Below are positions 50,952 through 61,465 of a stretch of 64,000 bases of DNA, piece after piece. Numbering within the stretch: position 1 is the stretch's first letter; the number at the start of each line of letters is the position of its first letter. A model generated the notes under the pieces. It was not told the DNA's origin. It ran no database searches and saw only the letters and a list, made by a program, of their open reading frames with translations. The stretch covers positions 111,989,506 to 112,053,505 of the forward strand of contig NC_092053.1 in the NCBI RefSeq assembly GCF_003086295.3. The letters run 5' to 3'. Origin of the DNA: Arachis hypogaea (taxonomy: Eukaryota; Streptophyta; Magnoliopsida; Fabales; Fabaceae). A program made the position numbers and the translations under genes.

Positions 50952-53860
50952 TGTAACACCCTACCACACAGAGATTTCATGCTTAAGTTCGTAAACCAGA
51001 AGTGATGAGGTATTACGACCTCTAAAAGTAAAATACGTAAAAGGGATAGATAACAACATATAATAAAGATAATGTACCTATATACATGGTGTTCCAAAAA
51101 GATACAAGTAGCAAGCTCTTAACTCGACCTATGAAGCAAAGGTCGGCCAGACTATATCCAAAAGACAAAAATATAAATTTTGTTTCTCCGAATTCAACCT
51201 CTAAGAGGGACAAAATATAAGTTATGTACAAGATAGAGAATACTATTTATATAATATACAAAATACAAAATCCTTGAAAGTAGATCTCCACATCCCAAGA
51301 GTCTCCAGCACGTTTAGTGAGGTGCCTCACGTCCTGCATCTGAAAAATAATAATATATGTATGGAATGAGAACTGGGGGTTCTCAGTATGATTAAGTTGC
51401 CCATATAGATAATAAATAATATCCCAGAAAGCTAGAGGCAATCCAAAACTCCAACAACTCATATTCATATCCTAAAGTTTTAACTAAACCAGACATACGA
51501 TGACTATATCTAAGAATTCTAATCTAACTTTTCAATTTTCGTCTACTGCAAGCCCCAATTCACCAGGTGGAACAACCCTCAGCGCCTCCTTCACCCGCCA
51601 GAGGGATCTCTCAGAAGCAAACACAAGTAAAACAAACAAGAAAAAACACAAATATGAAATAGATATAGCAAATAGAATAGGTAGCAGTTAATTACAAATA
51701 AGCAAATAGGCAAGCCAAAACAAATACATACTCAAACAAAACATACAATTGCATATGATGCATGTCGGTCCTATGACCGATGAGTCTCATCTATCGGTTA
51801 TCCATCCAAACCCGATGTGTCCAGTAGCGAACCCTGGATAGTCCCTGTATACGTGCATCCCCAAGAGTTTATACATATATATAATCAATCATTCATAATC
51901 TCATTGGGGGAATCTGGAGAATCAAAGTGCCCGGTTACATCTTGCGATAGAAGGTCAACAGAGTATCGAGTCTCAACCTGAAGCAACTAGTGGTAAGCCA
52001 CTGCATCTACCCAGAGAAACTCGTGTCTCAGATAATTTTAAATGCATATGCCAGATGGATCTTTCATATCATCAATATCAATCATAAATATCATCATCAC
52101 AATTCATCAACATCAACGTCACCATTGTCCATAACTCATATAGTCACAATTCATCATTATCATGCATCGTTAATTCCATTATTCACTCTACAACTCTTCC
52201 TTGATATCAAACTAACTTCTTCAATGAGTTTTCTCTTCTTCAGAAACCTAATACTAGCTATCCAATCTTAAATAGTGGTCACAGAGGTTTGGAAAGATAG
52301 AGAAATGGTTGAAAACTCAAAAATTACACTTTTCAGCAAAACAGGGGTCATGCGTACACGAGCCACCTGCCGTATACGCGAGAATTTGTAAAAAGACAGT
52401 TCCGCATACACATCCAATGTTCGCGTATGTGAGAATAGTGGGCAGAGAAAGAGTCCTGCGTACGCACGATACATGCCGCCTACGCATGAGTGTAAAAGTG
52501 ACAATGTCACGTATGCATCCCTCTTTTGCGTACACGAGTGTGTTGCTAGAGCCCAATACTCGCGTATGCGTGAGACTGTCACATACGCAACCAAATCAGT
52601 TTTTGCCAAAAAGCTGTTAAGTTAAGAAAAACCAGTTTTTTACACTAAATTTTCAACGCACATTACTTTTTTGAAAAAATCATTTTCAATCCATTCTTCG
52701 AAAGTTATAAACTTCTCGGACCCAATTTTTATTCAAAATAAGTTTCACAAGATTTGAGGGTCTGGAACAAAAAATTATGGCCTACTAAAATTGGTCAAAA
52801 ATTATGTTTTTATCAAAAGCTCAATTTCTCAACTTTTCCAAAATTCTCAATCCAAAACCAACCAAATCAACACCAAGCATGCTCATGTATCGCCAAACAC
52901 TAGTCCTCTACTTGTCAATCCTTTAATCACCTAAATTATCAAGTTTTCATTATCAATTAAGCATCATACTCATATATATATACATTAATTCCATCAAATC
53001 CAATCATCAAAATATTCAAGCCTATCATATGGCAACTAGCCTAAGTTTTCACGCAACATGATATATTATCTACAAGAAACCAAAATCATACCTTGGCTGA
53101 TTCCTCTCTAAGTCAGAAAACCTCTTATCCACAGGCTTTCAAGTCTCCAATCAACTCAACAAGCTTCAACCACCAGAATTTTGTCCCAATTCACCAATTG
53201 AGTCCAAATCAACATGAAATTCAATATAATTTTATACAATTCACCGAAAATCAATACTAGGTTTCATTAAATCAATAATTCACAAGAGTTTAATGGTTTT
53301 TTACCTTATTCACAGAGCAATTAGATGAAACTCAGTGATTACCCCATGCTAGTTCGACCCTAAACCATCAAAACACCGAATTTCTCAATACCCATGAACC
53401 AAAATCACAAAAATGAAGGGGTGAAGAACAAGGTGAAATTTTCAAATTTTTTATCACTTTGTTCAAATGGACTTGAAGAGTTCTACGAGACGGTCACATG
53501 GTCACAAACGGTGTGGCGATCAGAGCTCCGGATTGAAAGTTACGGAGAATAGAAGATTGGATTGAAAATGGAGGTTAGGATTCCCTTTGCTCCTTCCCTC
53601 AATACAAGGTGTTTCATGCATGTTAAGGGAAGAGAAGGCTGAGTCTTGGCTTTTATATGTTTGGCCTTGGGCCTAATACGGGTTCGGTTTAACTGGTTCA
53701 GTCCGTTGGCCTTAATTTTGGGCCAAAATCTTTATGATTAGTGTTTTAATATGCATTCTAAATATTTTTACTTCTCTAGAATATAAAATTTAATTTTCTA
53801 ATTTCTTGGCCTCATAATTAATTTATTAGTTAATTATTTGTTAATTAACCAAATTTTGCA
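50952..53860 (+). mobile_element. Probable solo LTR, about 2.9 kb
   Basis: Starts TGTAACACCCTACC, a start typical of legume Ty3/Gypsy LTRs and like the solo LTR at 37643. No primer site or gag follows. The right end is set at TTTTGCA (53860), with weak flanks TTAAG/ACAAG (3 of 5), so it is uncertain. About 52345-52600 holds degenerate GCGTAYGCG/CGTATACGCGAG repeats that give false ORFs on both strands. Confidence 0.5.
52345..52600. repeat. Degenerate TGCGTACGCG-type repeats
   Basis: Variants of a CG-containing partial palindrome (GCGTACACGAG, CGTATACGCGAG, TGCGTACGCACG, CGCGTATGCGTGAG) recur every 20-50 bp. ORFs at 52268-52609, 52309-52620 and 52317-52556 come from this composition. Confidence 0.6.
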
Positions 53861-54115
53861 ACAAGTACCGTGTTTAAAATTCTTTCTGTCAAATTTTCTA
53901 TAATAAAAAAAGGTCAATGCAATGCCATATATGGGAATAAAGGTCAATTTAGTTTCTCGATCTGGCTATTCTATACCTTGCCACATTGTATGGATAGTTA
54001 TAAAACTTATTTAACAAGAGGATGGTCTGAATTTATGCAGATTCTAAATGTTCAAATTGATGATATTATTTCAGTTGGTTGTCATTACAAAAATGACTTT
54101 AATCTATTTGTGTCT

Positions 54116-55626
54116 TGATGCGTGAGCATCTTATACCCATTTTTTGCTTATTTTAGGTTAGAATTTAATGATTTTAAGCACATTTTAGTTTTAAAATCCT
54201 CCTTGGATGCTACTTTGAGTTATTTTTGTGTTTTAATTATTTTAGGTAAAATTTGAATCAATTTGGTAGAGTTTTATGCAAAAAAAGAGGAAGAAAGTGG
54301 ATGCTGTCAGCCCTGACCTCCTTACACTCCAAAGAGCATAACATGAGCTACAAATATCCAATTGATGCAGTTTTAGTGGTATTGGAAAGCCAAATTCCAG
54401 ATATCTCAAATGATATATAATAAAATACACTTTTCTTCTGGAATCACTGCCTCAAAGGGCGCTAAACGCCGAACCTGGCGTTTAGCGCACAGGAAGACAG
54501 AAGCGAATGGGAACTTGCTACCTCTCCCGGCACCAAATGCCACCAAAGTGGCGCCGAATGCCTACAACAGCCCCAAACCTAAGAAATCTTTGCAATTAAT
54601 GAAGATTTGAAGACACCAAGCTTAAATTACAAGGAGGATCATTAGTTAGAGAGTCATTAAGAAAATATTTGATTTGATTAGATTTGATTCTGTTTTGATT
54701 TTGTTTGAATTTGAATGATTAGATTTAATTTTGTTTTGATTTAGTTTAAATTTGAATTCTAGGTTTAGTCTTAGAGGTTTTACTATAAATAGGGGACTTC
54801 CTCCCTCCCCAAAGACACACACGATAGATTTTCTCACTTCTGCATGTTTCACTTTTCAGAAAATTTATTTTCTCTGTAAGTCATGAGCCACTAAACCTCC
54901 TCGGTTAAGGTTAGGAGCTCGGTTTATTTCTATAGATTAAGACTATTGCTTTTCTATATTAATTAATATATTGATTCATTTTCAAAGATTGCTTTCGTTC
55001 TTCATATTATGAATCTGGGTAGAACGACGGTATAACCCTTATTCTACATGTGTTGTGATTCTCCACAGAGCTATCTCACTTGAACAACAGCTTGAAAGCA
55101 AATTCCTTCTAATTTGCTTTACTTGAACTAATCAGGATACGTGACATATAATCATCTTAGCTTTGGGTAATTAGGATTTTTTGTGGCCATAAACTAGAAT
55201 TGAACTTAACCCTCTAATCTACATTAAGTTACCAAGACATTAGCGGTTGATTTGGGTTCGAGAAAACTAAATCGCTAAGACATTAGGGTTTAGTCAATTA
55301 CAGTTTGCTGTGAAACGAATCTTGCATGATTAAAATAGTTGGTAAGAAAAATTAATCCGGATGAATAAACAACTTTGAAACCTTAACTGCTTTCTCTTAT
55401 ATATTTCACACCACTTTTATTACTTGCTTTCCAATTCTCTGCATTTTTTGTTTAATGCTTTTTATAACCCTCAAAACACAACTTTCTGCTTTCTTGACTA
55501 AGTCATTTGACCATAGTTGCTCAGTCTATCAATCCTCGTGGGATCGACCTTTACTCACCTGAGGTATTACTTGGTACGACCCGGTGCACTTGCCAGTTAG
55601 TTTGTGGATATAGAAAGTCCGCACCA
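54116..55626 (+). repeat. 5' LTR of element 2
   Basis: Starts TGATGCGTGAGCATCTTATA; the same start is at 60227. Contains GGCGCTAAACGCC (54458-54470) followed by its reverse complement GGCGTTTAGCGC (54477-54488), able to form a hairpin, and TATAAATA at 54784-54791. Confidence 0.82.
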
Positions 55627-55632
55627 AGTTTT

Positions 55633-55651
55633 TGGCGCCGTTGCCGGGGAT
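55633..55651 (+). promoter_or_regulatory. Primer-binding site, tRNA-Asp type (perfect)
   Basis: TGGCGCCGTTGCCGGGGAT, the complement of the 3' end of plant tRNA-Asp including CCA. Confidence 0.88.
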
Positions 55652-56029
55652 TGACTGTGATTGACAACTAACCGCTGTCTGATTACTAAGATTAGGCGTT
55701 TTTAGCTTTTTTATTTTTATTTATTTTGTTCTTTAATTTTTGAAAATTTAGTTTAATTTTATTTTAATTTTTTAATTTCTAAAATTAAATTTGGTGTCCC
55801 CGTAGTAATTTTTCTTTTTAAATTTTTCAAAAATATTAGTATTTTTCTTTGTTTAGTTTTCAAAATTGTTGGGTCATTTTTTCTTATTTATTTTCAATTT
55901 TTTTAATTTAATTGCTTGTGTTGTTTTATTTTTTCTTTTACACAGGATACCTCACTGGAAACTCTCTACAATCTGAAGTAGAGACTCCCATCTTTTTTAT
56001 GTCTTTTGTTGTTTATAAGCAGGAACAGG

Positions 56030-58381
56030 AATAAGAAACTTCTCCTAATATAGCCGCACAACCGAGGAGAACACTCGGCTTTTATACTGCTCCTAGCCCT
56101 GATTTCTATGGCTGCAGCATTATTGGCCCCCTTTTTCTGCTAACAACTTTGAGCTGAAACCTCAGTTGATCACGCCAGTGCAACAGAATTGCCAGTTTTA
56201 TGGACTTCTGCAAGAAGACCGAAACTTATTCATCTCAAATTTTCTGCAAATATGTGATACTATGAAGACCAATGGGGTGCATCCTGATGTCTACAAGCTT
56301 CTTTTCTTCCTATTTGTTGTGAGGGATAGAGCAAAGCAGTAGCTTGACACTCATCCTAAAGAGAGCTTGGACACTTGGGATAGGGTGGTCAACAAGTTTC
56401 TAACCAAATTCTTTCCACCTTAGAGGCTGACTAAGCTGAGGACTAATGTCCAAACCTTCAGGAAGAAAGATGGTGAATCCTTCTAGGAAGCCTGTGTGAG
56501 GTATAAGTTAATGATCAGAAAATGTCCTTCAGATATGGTCACAGAGTGGATGCAGCTATAGATATTTTATGATGGCATCTCAGAGATGGCCAAAATATCT
56601 CTTGATAATTCTATAGGTGGATCATTTCACATGAGGAAGACCCTAGAGGAAGCTATTGAGTTGATTGAAATGGTTGCTAATAACCAATACCTATATTCTT
56701 CTGAGAAGATTACTGTGAAGGAAAAAAATCATGGAATTGGTTACCTTAGGTGAACTTCTTTCTCAGAACAAGGCAATGTTTCAGCAAATCAGTGCTCTTA
56801 CACAATGCTTAAGTGGGATACAACTCTCAACCATTAATTCTCAAGACACTTCTTATAATATGAGTGGCGGTTGGCCTCAAGGCAATAAATATGAGTATGG
56901 CAACTTCATTCATAAGCAGGAAAATTTCATGGGAAGTCCCTTTAGAAACCCCAACAATGGTCCCTATTCCAATAATTTTAATCAAGGGTGGAGGAATCAA
57001 CAAAACTTTGGGTGGAGAAACCAATCTTAGAGGCAACCAAACTTCAATAATTCTTAGGGTGGTTTTAATAAGAATAATTTCAACAACCATCATAATAATT
57101 TCAATCAGAATGGTTTCAACAACAACCATGCATTTTTTTATTCTTAGAAATCTTCTGACTTGGAATCTATAGTTGCAGAGCTCTCCAAGAGTACTCTTGG
57201 TTTCATGCAGGACACCAGAGCTTCACTTAGGAACTTGGAGGTTCATATGGCCCAATTAGCCACCAAGGTTGCTAATTGATCAGAGGACCACTAATACCCT
57301 TCCTAGTACCATAATTCCAAATCCAAAGGAGGAGTGCAAGGCCATCACCTTGATCAGTGTTCAAGTGGCAAATGTAGAGGCACAAGTTATTGAGAAGCCG
57401 GTTAAAAAAGAAGCTCCGGAGGAGGTGCAGAGTAAAGAGGAACACGCCCCCTCTAAACACCCAGACAACCCCTTTTCGGTAGATCTTGAGAAATATCTGA
57501 CATTGCCTAAGGCACCTGAGTACAAGCCTAAGATGCCATACCCTCAGAGGCTCCAAAAAGAGACCAAAGACAAGCAGTTTTCAAAGTTCTTAGAAGTCTT
57601 CAAACAGTTGCAAATCAATATTCCTCTTGCTGAGGTTTTGGAGCAAATACCTCTCTATGCCAGGTTCATGAGGGAATTACTTTCCAAGAAAAGAACTTTA
57701 AAGGGAGTTGAGATAGTGATCTTGACCAAAGAATGTAGTGCCATAATTCAGATCAACTTGCCAAAGAAGATGCCAGACCCAGGAAGCTTTTAGATTCCAT
57801 GCACCATTGGGAGCACAACTTTTGAGAAAGCCTTGTGGGCTCTAGGCGCAAGTATCAATTTAATGCCATTGTCTGTAATGAAAAAATTGCAAATCAAAGA
57901 GGCACAACCAACAAGGATAGCATTGCAAATGGTAGATAAATCTCTGAAACCTGCACATGGACTAGTGGGGAATATCTTGGTCAAGGTGGAAAAGTTCTTC
58001 CTCCCAGTAGATTTTGTGATTCTTGACACATTGGAGGATGAAAATGCTTCTATAATCCTAGGTAGACCATTCTTAGCCACTGGTAGAGCTTTGGTCGATA
58101 TGGAAGAAGGTGAATTAGTGCTTAGAGTGCATAATGAGCAACTGGCCTTTCCTATCTTTAAAACTATGCATTCATCAGGCAGAGAGGAGAAGTGCATACA
58201 GACTGATCTTATTGTTCCAAATCTTCAAGAACCTCCTAGTAATGCACAACAAGGTTTACAACTCAAGCCTCCTTTAATGGGAATCAATACAATTTCTCCT
58301 GATATCAAACCTAAGTTTGGTTTTGGGTGTGTCTCATCCACCAAAGAGGAAGTTCCCAAGAAAAAAATGTCAAGGGGATGA
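56030..58381 (+). pseudogene. Gag-protease of element 2, many stops, catalytic Asp lost
   Basis: Parallel to the element 1 polyprotein: NNFELKPQLITPVQQNCQF, FLQICDTMKTNGVHPDVYKL, FYDGISEMAKISLDNS, then an Asn/Gln/Phe-rich linker (FNQGWRNQQNFGWRNQS). A conserved block follows (KFLEVFKQLQINIPLAEVLE, FMRELLSKKRTL) and a protease domain (IPCTIGSTTFEKALWALGAS, SIILGRPFLATGRALVDMEE). The catalytic aspartate position reads Ala (ALGAS instead of DLGAS). About nine in-frame stops between 56340 and 57793, mostly TAG. The last intact stretch is 57833-58381. Not functional. Confidence 0.85.
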
Positions 58382-58807
58382 AGAAACAAGAAAATCTCCA
58401 CTGAAGATTTTTCACCAAGGATGAAAATGGTGTTAGCAAAGAGTCAGTATTGCCTCATATTGTGAATAAAATCCTCTCTCTTGAGCATATTCAGCTACTT
58501 TATGGAGACACAGGGAAAAGATTCACAGTGAGGGGGGAGGAGTTGAAGCACTATGATCAATCCCCACCTTGATAAGGAGCTGACCGTCAAGCTAATGACG
58601 GTAAAGAAGCGTTTGTTAGGAGGCAACTCAATCCTTAGTATCCTCTGCTTTTGTGTTCATTTTAATTTTCATTTATTTATTATTATTATTATTCATAGTT
58701 TTCCTTGGTTTAATTATGTTTGTGGTCATACAAAGTGTTTGAAACAGGAACAGGAGGAATCTGAAGGAAGAATAGAACACCCTGGAAAAGAGTTAGTTCC
58801 AGTGCCC

Positions 58808-58985
58808 CGGCGCTAAACGCTAGTATGGGCGTTCAGCGCCAAAAATGGCATAAAAGTTGAATTGCTTCTGTTTGTCTGGCGGCGCTAAACGCCAGGAGCA
58901 GCATTTAGCGCCCAAGATGGCACAATTTGGTGAAAGTTTTCTATTTGGCCGGCACTAAACGTGTACCTGGGCGTTTAGCGCCAGA
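58808..58985 (+). repeat. Three hairpin pairs GGCGCTAAACGCC / GGCGTTTAGCGCC, about 71-bp period
   Basis: Forward units at 58809, 58881 and 58951 are each followed by a reverse-complement unit (near 58828, 58901 and 58970). The pair spacing is 72 and 70 bp. The position in the element equals that of the palindrome array in element 1, but the motif sequence differs in its centre. Confidence 0.8.
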
Positions 58986-60226
58986 GTCTTCATTCCAAAC
59001 AAAAAAATATTTCGCTTCTATCACTCTTATCTTCTTTTGCGTTATTTTTATTTTTACTCATCCGTGTACTTTTTATGTCCCTCCCCGTTTTCAGTTTTTC
59101 TTTGCTTGGGGACAAGCAAACTTTTAAGTTTGGTATTGTCAAGTGAGCTCTCTGTTTATCTTATTATCAATAGCGCCAAGGGGAGGTGAATCATCTTCAC
59201 AAAGGAGACGACCACTAGGATCAGGATGGCTGAGGTGGTTGAGTTTTATTATCTTCTGCTTATTTTATTTTATTTTTCAGTACTTTATCTTATTTCTTGT
59301 TTTCTATTTGAAAACCTTTGCATGATTAGTAGTAGTACTTTATTGCTTTCTAGTTTAGTTATTTATTTTGATATTTTATTTTTATTATGAAAGAGGCCTC
59401 ATGCATGAGACTTAAGTTATATATTATGAGTTGTTCTGATTACTTTGATGTGGTGGTATTATCTATAATTCTAAATGTATAAACTGAACAGTGCATATTT
59501 GATCTTAAAGTTACGGATGTTGACTCTTGAGGTACAGAAACCTAGAGAAGTATTATGGATTCTCTAAAGTGAGAAGAAAATGATCCTTGAAGCAAAACAA
59601 ACAACAACAAAAATTAAAAGAGAAAAATAAATAGCAAGGTCCAAGGCTCTGAGCATCAATGGTTAGGAAGTTCAAACATGATTAAAAGCTCAAAGAGTTG
59701 TTTTCCTAACCATATGCTTGTGGTGTAAATGTGTCAAATAACCCTTGAGATAGAGCACTAAGAGTCGAGACCAAGTACAATTATAGAGTATGCCAAAGGC
59801 TTTGAGCACCACTGACTGGGAGAAACTAAAAGAAAAATCAAACTACAAAAGAGCTCCCCAGTTAAGTGCTTGTGGTATTTTTGTGTCGAGCTAAGCTTGA
59901 GACAAAATACTTAGAGTCACGGCTAGGCTCAAGGTGCAAAGCACCAAAGAAAAGAAAAGAAAAAGATGTATTCAAGGATTAATCAAAGCTTCAAGAAAAA
60001 GAAAATCCATAATATCATCTGAGTTATAGTTTTGAAGGATGTCAATATTTCTGAGCTTCAAATGATAGTGAGATGCCAGACCTATTTGGAATTATAGCAC
60101 CATAAACCCCACTCAGTAATTAGAAAAGAGCTTAAATGAACATTCAAGTCTTAGGCATTTTTCTCTTCTCAGTCCTATATTATTTCTACTTGCTTGAGGA
60201 CAAGCAACAGTTCAAGTTTGGTGTTG
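58986..60226 (+). other. 3' noncoding part of element 2
   Basis: Contains an internal copy of the pre-LTR block (59097-59137) and a degenerate zone where the second ORF would be (about 59160-59330). From about 59640 come blocks shared with element 1: GCTTTGAGCATCAATGGTTA, CATATGCTTGTGGTGTAAAT and AAGTGCTTGTGGTATTTTTG. It ends GAGGACAAGCAACAGTTCAA, then GTTTGGTGTTG, directly before the 3' LTR. No intact ORF. Confidence 0.6.
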
Positions 60227-60907
60227 TGATGCGTGAGCATCTTATACCCATTTTCAGCTTATTTTAAGTTAGAATTTAATAAGTTTAAGCACATTTTAGT
60301 GTTAAAATCCTCCTTGTATGCTACTTTGAGTTATTTTTGTGTTCTAATTATTTTAGATGAAATTCGGATCAATTTGGCAGAGTTTTACGCAAAAAAAGGG
60401 GAAGAAAGTGGATGTTGTCAACCCTGACCTCCTTGCACTCCAACAAGCATACCTTGAGCTAAAGAGGTCAAATTGATACGGTTCTAGTGGTGTTAGAAAG
60501 CTAATTTTCAAAGCTTTCCAACGATATATAATAGTATATACTTTTCTTCTGGAATCACTGCCGCGAAGGGCGCTAAACACCGAGTCTGGCATTTAGTGCC
60601 CAGGAAGACAGAACCGAATGGGAACTCACTGCCTCTCTCGGTGCCAAACGCCACTAAAGTGGTGCCGAATGCCTACAACAGCCCTGGATCTGAGAAATCT
60701 TTGTAATTAATGAAGATTTGAATACACCAAGCTTAAATTACAAGGAGGATCATTGGTTAGAGAGTCATTAAGAAAATATTTGATTTGATTAGATTTGATT
60801 TTATTTTGATATAGTTTGAATTGGAATGATTAGATTTAATTTTGTTTTGATTTAGTTTGAATTTGAATTCTAGATTTAGCCTTAGAGGTTTTACTACAAA
60901 TAGGGAA
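60227..60907 (+). repeat. Truncated 3' LTR of element 2
   Basis: Collinear with 54116-54797 and ends just after the TATA position (TACAAATAGGG). About 830 bp of LTR is missing. Confidence 0.8.
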
Positions 60908-61465
60908 CAAGGAGGAATAATTCTTCTCATCTTTTGAGTTCAAGAATGATATATCCTTAATCTTTGATATTTCTAAACTTGATCCCCTAAATAAGAGAAA
61001 CAAGAAAATGATTCCCTCATTCTATGAGATGCAGTAATCAAATCTTGAAGAGAGAAAAAAGAGTTTTTTAACAAACCTTAAAAACATTGTAAGGAAAGTG
61101 AAGATGAGAACGAGGAAAATTGATTGATTGGTTGGATTGATTTTTGAGTATGAGCTATTTTCTTTTTAGATTTGGTTGTATGAGCACTATGGTTCTGCTC
61201 TCTTTCTTTATCTTTTTCTTGCAACATTACTCTTTCTTCTTTCTTTAACTCTTTTTCTTTTATGTTGCCAAATGTCTAATATGATAAAAAGGCAAATGAT
61301 AATGATGAGAAAAAAGAGAGAGAACACAATAAGAAAAATGCTGAGTAATATCGGAATTACCGTCGAATTAATCAAATAAATCCGTTGCTAAATATATTAC
61401 CGTCAAATTTACCATCATCCTTGGATTAACAGTATAAACGTCACCAAAAATAGCTTACCGGTAGA
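60908..61465. other. Unassigned sequence between elements 2 and 3
   Basis: No gene. The right part (61350-61460) has repeated CCGTCGAATTAAT / ACCGTCAAATTTACC motifs, such as occur in subterminal repeats of CACTA transposons. The ORF 61176-61379 has no motif. Confidence 0.35.

Larger units (their letters stand above)
54116..60907 (+). mobile_element. Element 2: older non-autonomous Athila-like LTR retrotransposon
   Basis: Same architecture as element 1: 5' LTR (54116-55626), perfect tRNA-Asp primer site, decayed gag-protease, GC-rich hairpin array, degenerate second-ORF zone, conserved noncoding segment, truncated 3' LTR (60227-60907). No reverse transcriptase or integrase. LTR divergence is around 10% in the part compared by eye, and the coding region is full of stops, so it is clearly older than element 1. 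Confidence 0.8.

Noticed and set aside
52268..52620. Three overlapping ORFs of 79-113 codons on both strands
   Set aside because: They arise from CG-containing degenerate repeats inside an LTR; no known motif.
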